This document shows, piece by piece, positions 1 to 6,582 of a DNA stretch of 11,753 bases. Made by a program: the position numbers and the translations under genes. Position 1 is the stretch's first letter, and each line of letters opens with the position of its first letter. Origin of the DNA: Bacteroidota bacterium. GTDB lineage: Bacteria > Bacteroidota > Bacteroidia > Bacteroidales > UBA1402. The stretch lies in assembly GCA_030706285.1 (NCBI GenBank), contig JAUZOU010000054.1:1-11753 (forward strand). The letters run 5' to 3'. The notes beneath the pieces are model-generated. The model searched no databases. It was not told the DNA's origin and saw nothing but the letters and a program-made list of their open reading frames with translations.

Positions 1-339
1 CAAGGTGTCAGTCTATTATATATCGATAATCCTCTTATTCATAAAGGATTGGATTCGAATGCCATTTTTTTGCAGAAAAGCTTGATGGCAACTAGAAAGT
101 ACTTGACCAATCCCATCTTTCAGCGAAAAGAGATCGTTGAAGGCATTAAATTATTCAGAATTTTCCAAAGGGTAAAAAAATACCATTTGCAAACGCTCGT
201 TTTACGGATATTTGTTCTATTTCGAACAAATATGCAGAAAAACCTGTATAGCGCTGATCCACTATTATCCATCTTTGATTTTTACAGGCTTGGGTATCTT
301 TGTCTTCTTGACAAAATTGAATCTGGCAGAGTCAAATAA
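1..339 (+). CDS. Family-2 glycosyltransferase, C-terminal fragment (5' end outside window)
   Basis: The reading frame is open from base 1 and ends at TAA 337-339, giving the last 112 residues of a protein that starts upstream of the window. Residues 7-17 read YIDNPLIHKGL, the D-N-P-x-x-H-x-G-L signature that I know from the C-terminal region of many Bacteroidota family-2 glycosyltransferases. A basic, hydrophobic tail follows (FRIFQRVKKYHLQ, then LVLRIFVLFR), and could sit against the inner membrane. The catalytic GT-A half is missing here, so donor and acceptor cannot be judged. It lies 130 bp upstream of another GT2 gene on the same strand and should belong to the same polysaccharide cluster. 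A TTG at 49 could be taken as a start, but the frame and motif continue upstream of it, so I treat the gene as 5'-truncated by the window edge. The family call rests on one motif and the context. Confidence 0.72.
   Translation, partial: QGVSLLYIDNPLIHKGLDSNAIFLQKSLMATRKYLTNPIFQRKEIVEGIKLFRIFQRVKKYHLQTLVLRIFVLFRTNMQKNLYSADPLLSIFDFYRLGYLCLLDKIESGRVK
208..233. repeat. Perfect 10-bp inverted repeat with 6-nt loop
   Basis: ATATTTGTTC (208-217) and GAACAAATAT (224-233) are exact reverse complements separated by TATTTC. The element lies inside the coding region of the partial glycosyltransferase, about 104 bp before its stop codon. No T-tract follows, so it is not a standard intrinsic terminator. 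It may be a chance feature of AT-rich coding DNA, an mRNA hairpin or a protein-binding site. Confidence 0.5.
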
Positions 340-371
340 GATGGAATGCCATATATCTGGCCGGAATTTTG

Positions 372-386
372 TATGTTTGTACAAAC
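372..386 (+). promoter_or_regulatory. Possible -7 element with overlapping 12-bp palindrome
   Basis: TATGTTTG at 372-379 fits the Bacteroidota -7 consensus TAnnTTTG, and GTTTGTACAAAC at 375-386 is a perfect 12-bp palindrome overlapping it. Both lie in the 130-bp gap before the glycosyltransferase that starts at 470. No TTTG is seen at the expected -33 position, so the promoter call is weak; the palindrome itself is certain. If real, transcription would start near 387 and leave a leader of about 80 nt. Confidence 0.25.
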
Positions 387-469
387 GGATAGGTCGATAA
401 GCCACTGATGTTCTTATAGCCACAGATCTTTTGGCTTGTCAGAATAGCCTGCAACCTGAAGAGCACGTT

Positions 470-1477
470 ATGAAAATTTCTTTGATTATACCTGTTTATA
501 ATGCTTCAGCTTATCTGAACCGTTGTTTGGAGGCTGTTACCCGCCAAACCTATACGGATTTTGAATGCATTCTGGTAAACGATTGTTGTCTGGATGATAG
601 CCAAGAGTTGATTTCTGATTTTATAACTCGATATCCAGGCCCGGTTTCCTTCATCCTGTTAAATCATTCCTCAAATAAAGGTGCTGCAGCAGCCAGAAAT
701 TCAGGTATTCATGTAGCAACTGGTCAGTATGTTTTTTTTCAAGATGTTGACGATGTCATGACCGAAAATTGCCTGGAAACGCTTGCCGGTGTTGTCTCAA
801 GCCACCCGGCTGTGGATATGGTTCAAGGCAATGCTGCTGTTATAAGAAATGGAAAACTTGACAGCATGTATCAATTGAACGGCAAGTTACCGGAGTTTTC
901 AGACAACAGCCGTTGGGTTCGGCAAATAGTTATGGAACGAAAGTTGGTTCCGGTTACACCCTGGAATAAACTGATAAACAGATCGTTTCTAATTGAAAAC
1001 CAATTGCTTTTCAAAGAGGGTATCATGTTTGAAGATGAATTATGGGGGTATGAAACGGCACGGAAAATTGGTTCAATTGCTTTTAGCTGGGTCCATACAT
1101 ATGATCATTATATCAACAAAGGCTCAGTCATGTCTTCCGATGCTCACAAACAAATACAGGACTGGTTTGTGGTCATTGAAACATGTATACATCAGACAGA
1201 TGAAGAGCTGTTGCCTTTTCAACGTAAAGTCATTCTTGAGATGAGCTTCTGCAATTTGGTTCGTATTGTCAAAAAGGCTTCAGCCTCCTTGCTCCCTGAT
1301 ATGCTGTATACTCAACGGCAACTTTTAAGAACCTATAGGGCTTGCTTACCGGGGCGACCAGGACTTGTCGAGCGTTACCTGCAGGCCTGGTTCTGGCTTC
1401 CGTTGCCAATGCTTAAAGTGCTTTGTACCAGAAAAATAAGAGGTCTTTTTTTTAAACCGTTGACATACCTGATGTAG
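470..1477 (+). CDS. Family-2 glycosyltransferase (GT-A fold)
   Basis: This 335-residue protein begins with the GT2 signature MKISLIIPVYNAS. The nucleotide-binding region follows (LVNDCCLDD, residues 35-43), then AAAARNSGI (72-80) and the DxD-type motif QDVDD (91-95) that normally holds the metal and sugar-nucleotide phosphates. PWNKL (164-168) and FEDE (187-190) match the acceptor/catalytic-base region of the family. It is a cytoplasmic, membrane-associated enzyme that would transfer one sugar from a nucleotide donor to a lipid-linked glycan; donor and linkage cannot be read from the sequence. I chose ATG 470 because the conserved fold begins there and GAAGAG (458-463) sits six bases upstream. 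An in-frame TTG at 431 would add 13 unconserved residues. The double cysteine at 39-40, where the family usually has Gly-Ser, is unusual. The next GT2 gene follows after 16 nt, so the two are probably cotranscribed. Confidence 0.9.
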   Translation: MKISLIIPVYNASAYLNRCLEAVTRQTYTDFECILVNDCCLDDSQELISDFITRYPGPVSFILLNHSSNKGAAAARNSGIHVATGQYVFFQDVDDVMTENCLETLAGVVSSHPAVDMVQGNAAVIRNGKLDSMYQLNGKLPEFSDNSRWVRQIVMERKLVPVTPWNKLINRSFLIENQLLFKEGIMFEDELWGYETARKIGSIAFSWVHTYDHYINKGSVMSSDAHKQIQDWFVVIETCIHQTDEELLPFQRKVILEMSFCNLVRIVKKASASLLPDMLYTQRQLLRTYRACLPGRPGLVERYLQAWFWLPLPMLKVLCTRKIRGLFFKPLTYLM

Positions 1478-1493
1478 GCTAATCTGATAAACC

Positions 1494-2462
1494 ATGGAAC
1501 AGCCAGATACCAAACAATTGATTTCTGTTATTATTCCAGTCTATAACCGTGAAAACAATGTGTTGGAAACGCTGAACAGCCTTGTTGAGCAGACATACAG
1601 GCCGATTGAACTGATCCTTGTTGACAATGGTTCGACGGATGGATCGTTGGAAATCTGCCGTAAATTTCAGACGCGATATGACCAGCCGGCTTTCAGGGTT
1701 ATTGTGACCGAGACGCTCAGACATGGAGCAAATGCAGCCCGAAACAAAGGTTTCAAACTATCATCAGGTGATTATCTGTTGTTTTTTGATTCGGATGACC
1801 GGTGGTATCCGGACAGTTTGTCGATCATTTTTTCTAATCTGTATAAACATCATTTCCCAGAAGCCATTGCTTTCTCTTTTTTACTCAGATTCCCTGACGG
1901 ACATGTGTCCCGCAGGCCTCACCATCATTCTTCCAGTCCGGCCGAACAGTTGTTCGACCCGGTTTTATCAACGCACAATGTTTGCCTTCGCAGATCCTTG
2001 TTTATCAGAATCGGTTTATGGAATGAACAGCTGATACGGTGGCAAGACCTTGAATTTGGTTTTCGTATTTTGAAGAATGTCAGGCGTTTATATTGGATTA
2101 AAGGAGCACCCTTGTATGAGGTATCTGTCCATCAGGATTCGATCAGCGGAAAAACGTACAGTTCTGACTTTGAAGCTCTTTCAAGTTCATTAGAGAGCAT
2201 ACAACAATTGGTTGAAACAATGCCGTCCGGGAGAACCAGCGATCATCTCCAGCGAGCTTTGTGTTTCAAAAAATGTTCAGTTGCAGCTCAAATAAGGTTA
2301 GAACAGCAGACGGACAGGTCTGCAGAAGAGTTGTATCAAACAGCTGTCAGCCAACTTCCAACCTCTCGGGACAAACTTAGCCGATCTATTCTGTGGCTGC
2401 ATTTCTGGTATTCAGGACGTGGTGGTCGTGGATTTTGGCGGTTAGCCAGAAAATTCTTATAG
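1494..2462 (+). CDS. Family-2 glycosyltransferase (GT-A fold)
   Basis: The product is 322 residues. It shows LISVIIPVYNRE at residues 9-20, the donor-binding motif LVDNGSTDG (42-50), AARNKG (81-86), the DxD motif FDSDD (98-102) and WQDLEFGFR (183-191), where the Asp-Leu-Glu is in the position of the catalytic base in inverting GT2 enzymes. It should add a sugar to a growing undecaprenyl-linked repeat unit at the cytoplasmic face of the inner membrane. Donor and acceptor are not predictable from the sequence. ATG 1494 is the only sensible start: it lies 16 nt after the preceding GT2 stop, with no clear Shine-Dalgarno sequence, as is common in Bacteroidota. The C-terminal part is helical and basic (WLHFWYSGRGGR), consistent with membrane contact. 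Its TAG stop overlaps the TAA stop of the convergent fucosyltransferase gene by 6 bp, leaving no room for a terminator between them. Confidence 0.92.
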   Translation: MEQPDTKQLISVIIPVYNRENNVLETLNSLVEQTYRPIELILVDNGSTDGSLEICRKFQTRYDQPAFRVIVTETLRHGANAARNKGFKLSSGDYLLFFDSDDRWYPDSLSIIFSNLYKHHFPEAIAFSFLLRFPDGHVSRRPHHHSSSPAEQLFDPVLSTHNVCLRRSLFIRIGLWNEQLIRWQDLEFGFRILKNVRRLYWIKGAPLYEVSVHQDSISGKTYSSDFEALSSSLESIQQLVETMPSGRTSDHLQRALCFKKCSVAAQIRLEQQTDRSAEELYQTAVSQLPTSRDKLSRSILWLHFWYSGRGGRGFWRLARKFL

Positions 2463-3287
2463 CTTGATCCAATCATCTAATGCCAGGGTTTTCTCACTGG
2501 TCAGCGTCCACCTAAGCGGAGCAAACACTCTTTTCGATGCCTGTTTGTTCATATAAGCTCCCCACCAGCTGAAAGAACTGTTTGAAATAATGTTGTCCTG
2601 ACACAGAGACATCAGGTAAATGTACCAAAATGGATTAATCTCATCGTTTTTGACGAAACAGCTGGATGCCGGTAAGTGAAGGTGTTTCGTTGTCCAGTCC
2701 GGATCATCAGAAAAAATGAACAGTTTATATGAATCCAGGTGCTCCGTGGCTTGCTGAATGGCTTTTTCATAGTATTCTTTATCGCAGACACCAAAAGTAG
2801 GTTGATGCGCTTGTGAAAAATAATCGCCTCTTCTTACATGCAGCGAGATCGATCTGGTTTGCCGGATATCATCCTGATAGTTTTTTATGCTTTCAGGCAT
2901 GGTTTCTTTTGGCCTGAATAAACGGTCCGGATCCGTTATAAGACGGATATATTTGTCTGTTTGCCAATATCCGTCGAAATAAAGCAGTTTGTTGTTTTTA
3001 GGAAAACTCAAGGCAGATTCCCGGATGTGTTTGGTAGTTGGATTGATTGAAAATAACATTTTAGCCAATCGGTATTTGATATGCCGGTATTGGTCATACA
3101 GCCTCCAATCTTTTATTTCAGATAGGTCACTGACAATATCGATCGTACATTTTCTGTCTGGATATCTGTACAGATAGGGACTTTTATCAAGATAGACTTC
3201 ATCTTGATACCGTTCTTTCAGGTAAAGAGCAAATGCATACTGAAACAATTGGTTCCCTGTTCCGGATGTAAGTCTGACTACCAGCAT
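2457..3287 (-). CDS. GT11 alpha-1,2-fucosyltransferase
   Basis: The product is 276 residues, a normal length for bacterial GT11 enzymes. The N terminus VVRLTSGTGNQLFQYAFA (residues 3-20) is the GT11 start motif. HVRRGDY (150-156) is the GDP-fucose-binding H-x-R-R-G-D motif, FSDDPDW is at 192-198, and SNSSFSWWGAY (235-245) is the third conserved block. The family transfers L-fucose from GDP-fucose to O-2 of a galactose, giving the H-type Fuc-alpha-1,2-Gal determinant. The gene begins one base after the stop of the GT6 gene (TAA-T-ATG), so the two are translationally coupled. That GT6 is expected to use exactly this fucosylated product. It is the last gene of the minus-strand operon and its stop overlaps the convergent GT2 stop. 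The linkage (alpha-1,2) follows from the family; whether the acceptor is beta-Gal-1,3 or beta-Gal-1,4 is unknown. GDP-fucose synthesis genes are not in the window. Confidence 0.94.
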   Translation of the reverse strand: MLVVRLTSGTGNQLFQYAFALYLKERYQDEVYLDKSPYLYRYPDRKCTIDIVSDLSEIKDWRLYDQYRHIKYRLAKMLFSINPTTKHIRESALSFPKNNKLLYFDGYWQTDKYIRLITDPDRLFRPKETMPESIKNYQDDIRQTRSISLHVRRGDYFSQAHQPTFGVCDKEYYEKAIQQATEHLDSYKLFIFSDDPDWTTKHLHLPASSCFVKNDEINPFWYIYLMSLCQDNIISNSSFSWWGAYMNKQASKRVFAPLRWTLTSEKTLALDDWIKL

Positions 3288-3288
3288 A

Positions 3289-4074
3289 TTATGAGTGCTT
3301 AACTAGATTCTTTATTCTGAAGTAGAGCTGTCTGAGCAGATACAACAACGGCTTTTTCTTTAATCTGAACAGATAGAAAAAGCCAAGAACTTTTTCTTTT
3401 TGCCTGAAAATGATGGACGGGTCATTAGGGGTATCCCATTCTTCCGGCCTGCCATATTGTTTCAACAGGCAACGCGGACGTTTGTCCAACAGGTATTTAT
3501 TCAGGTAGGATTCGTCGTTGTTTATGGCTATGATGTGATTGGTCTTGTCCATTTCTATGAGGCTTATCACCTCATCTGTCATCTTCAGAAAGGCTTCGGT
3601 ACTGCCGCCGTAAAGTCCGCCCATGTAGTAGTCGTGGCTTTTTTCTACAGGAATGAAGGCTGAAGAGGCTGGATTTCGTTCGTAGGGATAGGCCGCAGGT
3701 TCCAGATTAGATTCGACAAACCAGGATAAATGAACGAGTGACGACTCTTCTTGTGCAGGTATTATTTCGCCCGGTGTGACAGGCTTAAGAAACAATGTAT
3801 TGGCATTGAAGAAAAAACAATAATCATAGCCTGAAAGTTGATTTGCTAACTGATGAAAGTAGTTGAATCTGTTTAATGTATTGAATGGCCAACCTTGATC
3901 TGTTGCTGGTAATGTGTTGATCTGCACATCCGATTTAATATGTTTTGAATCGGTAAAGACAAAATATGTTTTTTGAAACCCAGGCAGAAAATAAGTTTCG
4001 GAAGACATATAAAAACCTTTCCAAAAGCGGTCATACTTTCCAATGGCGATATATAGGATGGCTATTTTGCTCAT
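3289..4074 (-). CDS. GT6 histo-blood-group ABO-type glycosyltransferase (alpha-1,3-Gal/GalNAc), NxN variant
   Basis: This 261-residue protein is a bacterial GT6 enzyme: the catalytic domain without the membrane anchor and stem of mammalian ABO transferases. IAILYIAIGKY opens the fold (residues 4-14). NAN (90-92) replaces the metal-binding DVD of the human enzymes. YERNP (131-135), AFIPVEK (139-145) and DYYMGGLYGGS (148-158) match the ABO acceptor/donor loop, and NNDESYLNKYLL (185-196) matches the HDESHLNKYLL block, so Glu188 aligns with the proposed catalytic glutamate (human Glu303). Known GT6 members retain configuration and add alpha-1,3-linked Gal or GalNAc; the bacterial NxN form studied from Bacteroides ovatus works without metal. 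The basic tail (KKKPLLYLLRQ) may contact the membrane. Its ATG overlaps the upstream stop as TAATG, and the GT11 gene follows after one base. Family membership is firm. Gal versus GalNAc is open, because residues at the human specificity positions are mixed (Ser117, Met151, Gly153). Confidence 0.93.
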   Translation of the reverse strand: MSKIAILYIAIGKYDRFWKGFYMSSETYFLPGFQKTYFVFTDSKHIKSDVQINTLPATDQGWPFNTLNRFNYFHQLANQLSGYDYCFFFNANTLFLKPVTPGEIIPAQEESSLVHLSWFVESNLEPAAYPYERNPASSAFIPVEKSHDYYMGGLYGGSTEAFLKMTDEVISLIEMDKTNHIIAINNDESYLNKYLLDKRPRCLLKQYGRPEEWDTPNDPSIIFRQKEKVLGFFYLFRLKKKPLLYLLRQLYFRIKNLVKHS

Positions 4075-5093
4075 TATTTGCTGATTGAATTGTTATTTCT
4101 GACAAATTGGTTTAAATACACCAATAATTGATTAACAAGCTTGCCATGCGTTATAAGCACCATGAGCTGTTGTTTTAGCGGCAACTTGATGTGGTATTCC
4201 TGAAGATCGTTCAATAGTTGAGATAACCAGACTCTGTCCTTTTTTATGAATGCATAATAAATAAAATCAGGCAAAACGTTGCCTAAATAAGGTTTCAGTC
4301 CATTGGATGAAATGCCAAGGGACTTTGCAAGAGACATTGTTTGCCTGAAAGCCTGATGAGAGAAGCCTTTCAGTACACCATCCAACGTGTCGGAATGACT
4401 GACGGATTTTTCAAGCATCCGATAGACTATCAGTTCGTCTTTCATCAGGTAAAATGGACCTTTTATCAGCAAACAGAGGGTAATTGGCAGATCTTCGCAG
4501 ATAACGTCCTTACCTCTAAATAAATCGGGATGAGCCTGCATGCTTCCTTTTAACAAATCAGCTCTGAAGCAAGCTGTCGATAAAACGACAGGTGGAAAGT
4601 TCTTCTTGTTCAGGTAATCAATCACAGCCTGTTTACCAAAACGGGACGGATCGAACCAATCTTCTGTTTTTCCGGATTGATTCGGTTCAATCAGTCCGTT
4701 TTTTTGGTGTAATAACTGCCAGTTTCCCCCGACCATCGTTACAGTTGGGTGTTGCTCAAGAATAGCGACCTGACGGCTTAATTTATCAGGAGCAATCCAA
4801 TAATCATCCCCGCCGCAATCTGCCAGGTAACGTCCTCTGGCTTTTTCCATCAGGTCAAAATAGTTGTTGATAAGCCCCTTGTTTTGGGTATTCAGGAATA
4901 AACGGATTTTGTCCGGATATTTTTCAGCATATTCCTTGCAAATATCTCTGGTCCGATCCGTAGAACAATCCTCTCCAATCAGTATTTCATAATTGAATGG
5001 ACAGTCTTGTGTCAGCAGGCAATCAAGCGTTTGGCCGATATAATCTTCCTGATTGTATGAAACAACGAGTATAGAGACAAGTGGAGGCGTCAT
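4074..5093 (-). CDS. Family-2 glycosyltransferase (GT-A fold)
   Basis: I place the start at ATG 5093, giving 339 residues beginning MTPPLVSILVVSYNQED. It forms an ATGA overlap with the stop of the flippase gene, and the GT2 fold begins there. The frame stays open 40 codons further upstream, but those residues are antisense to nothing conserved and overlap the flippase. Motifs are SYNQED (12-17), IGEDCSTDRT (39-48), LNTQNKGL (67-74) and CGGDDYW (93-99), where G-D-D takes the place of DxD. This GEDCSTD/GGDDYW pattern is common in GT2 enzymes of O-antigen and capsule clusters. The C-terminal third is basic and helical. The gene is also coupled to the next one (TAATG with GT6), so this enzyme may make the galactoside acceptor that the GT11/GT6 pair then finishes; that order is an inference from gene order only. 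Confidence 0.9.
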   Translation of the reverse strand: MTPPLVSILVVSYNQEDYIGQTLDCLLTQDCPFNYEILIGEDCSTDRTRDICKEYAEKYPDKIRLFLNTQNKGLINNYFDLMEKARGRYLADCGGDDYWIAPDKLSRQVAILEQHPTVTMVGGNWQLLHQKNGLIEPNQSGKTEDWFDPSRFGKQAVIDYLNKKNFPPVVLSTACFRADLLKGSMQAHPDLFRGKDVICEDLPITLCLLIKGPFYLMKDELIVYRMLEKSVSHSDTLDGVLKGFSHQAFRQTMSLAKSLGISSNGLKPYLGNVLPDFIYYAFIKKDRVWLSQLLNDLQEYHIKLPLKQQLMVLITHGKLVNQLLVYLNQFVRNNNSISK

Positions 5094-6577
5094 CGTTTTA
5101 AATGCATTAATTTTTCTTTCCACCAGTTCACAGGAAATAGTTTTAACAATTCCCGGACAGCAATTGCTGATACAATCATAAAGATAAGGATTGAGCAGAT
5201 CCAGCCTTGCCATCCATGCAAGTAATATGCTATCAGAAAGGCGATTATTATACAGATGGTAAAGCCAAACATCAACAATCGGTTGTCCCGAGTAAACCGG
5301 AAATCACATAAAGGCCTGACCAGGAAGAAAACCAGTGGATAATAAACCACATAAGCGATCAGGAAGGCAATTCCAGTCGATTCAAGTCCTGCAACTGTCC
5401 AGCAAAGTCGTGTTGCCAGATAATAAATGAGATACCATGACGTTTCAACCAAAAAAAATTGCAGCCCCTTTCCTTTTGCCAGCAGGAAAAAGCCAATAGG
5501 CCAGATCAGTACTTTCAGGAAAGTTCCCAAAATCTGCCAGCGCATCAGGTTGGCAGCAACCAGAAATTTGGAAGAATATAGCAATTGCAGGATGAATGGA
5601 ACCAGTAGTAGGACAGCTATGATGATGGGTGTTGTAATTAGCAGGACAAACCGTGTCTGTTCATTGGAAAATTTAACCATAGCTTTATTATTACCGTTCA
5701 GTTCGCATAAATGAGGATAATAATCGGCAGCCATGGCTGAGAGGATCGTACTTAGATACATAAAAGAGATCGACCAGACAGCTTGATACAGTCCGACCAT
5801 ATCCAGATTACCGGCTTTCACGATAAAGCTTTTCATCAATAATAATGTAAGGGTCGATGCCAAGCCAGACAGCATGGAAAAAAAGCCTAATTTGAGCATA
5901 GCCCCTCCCTGACAGATCGTTTGCCTGAAGCTAATCTGTACCTTCTGAACTCGTTCTTGTCGGGAAAAATACCAAGAAAAAAACAAGCTTATCAGCGAGA
6001 TGCCGATAAGCGCCGGAACAATTCCTTTAATGCCCAGCCATGCATAAAATATAACGGCTACGATAAATCCGCCGATGGTGCCATACACAGATGCCTTGGC
6101 CATTTTCAGGATCTGACGGGTCCCTTGAAGCAAGGCTATCTGACCTGAGGACAAAAGGCCAGTCAAGACACAAAAGGATAACAGACAAATCGGCCAGACA
6201 TGTTGATCGTCTCCGAACACATACAGGCTGATTGGATAGGAAAAGGCAATCATCAGAATCATTCCTGTCAGTCCAGTCCACCAGACTAATTTATGCAGGA
6301 CGGTGACTGTTTGCGCAATGCGCTCCTGGTCATTGGAATTGGCCGCTTCTGAAATATCTTTCACAGAGCTGAAACTTAATCCAAGCCCAGCGATGGATTT
6401 GACAAAATCTATGACAGACTGGTATAGTCCGGCCAGACCAATACCTGCAGTTCCTAAGAGAACCGCCAATACTTTTGTGCGGATAATGCCAATCAGGATA
6501 TTGATCACCTGCGACCCACCGAATATACCTGTCGATTTGGCTATCTGACTATATGAAGCTGTTTCTTCCTGTTCCAC
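5090..6577 (-). CDS. Wzx-type O-antigen/polysaccharide flippase (MOP superfamily)
   Basis: A polytopic inner-membrane protein of about 495 residues with a dozen or more hydrophobic segments along its length. The N terminus (SQIAKSTGIFGGSQ, then INILIGIIRTKVLAVLLGTA and GIGLAGLYQS) matches Bacteroidota O-antigen translocases. The family flips undecaprenyl-diphosphate-linked repeat units to the periplasm. The start is uncertain. No ATG fits the N terminus. GTG at 6577 gives MEQEETASYSQIAKS, lies just 5 nt after the acetyltransferase stop, and is my choice; an in-frame TTG at 6610 would add 11 residues and overlap the upstream gene by 28 bp. The end overlaps the next gene as ATGA. Loops are rich in Lys/Arg (YFSRQERVQKVQ) and the C terminus is basic (WWKEKLMHLKR), as expected for cytoplasmic ends. 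Substrate is presumably the glycan made by the flanking transferases. The family call is firm; calling it wzx would go beyond the sequence. Confidence 0.9.
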   Translation of the reverse strand: MEQEETASYSQIAKSTGIFGGSQVINILIGIIRTKVLAVLLGTAGIGLAGLYQSVIDFVKSIAGLGLSFSSVKDISEAANSNDQERIAQTVTVLHKLVWWTGLTGMILMIAFSYPISLYVFGDDQHVWPICLLSFCVLTGLLSSGQIALLQGTRQILKMAKASVYGTIGGFIVAVIFYAWLGIKGIVPALIGISLISLFFSWYFSRQERVQKVQISFRQTICQGGAMLKLGFFSMLSGLASTLTLLLMKSFIVKAGNLDMVGLYQAVWSISFMYLSTILSAMAADYYPHLCELNGNNKAMVKFSNEQTRFVLLITTPIIIAVLLLVPFILQLLYSSKFLVAANLMRWQILGTFLKVLIWPIGFFLLAKGKGLQFFLVETSWYLIYYLATRLCWTVAGLESTGIAFLIAYVVYYPLVFFLVRPLCDFRFTRDNRLLMFGFTICIIIAFLIAYYLHGWQGWICSILIFMIVSAIAVRELLKLFPVNWWKEKLMHLKR

Positions 6578-6582
6578 AACAA

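Noticed and set aside
212..400. Plus-strand 62-codon open frame spanning the end of the first gene
   Set aside because: It overlaps a real coding frame in another phase, has no recognisable motif, and its start lies in the hairpin; treated as a shadow.
5094..5213. 40-codon extension of the minus-strand GT2 into the flippase gene
   Set aside because: The residues show no GT2 features, overlap the flippase C terminus, and ATG 5093 forms a typical ATGA coupling.
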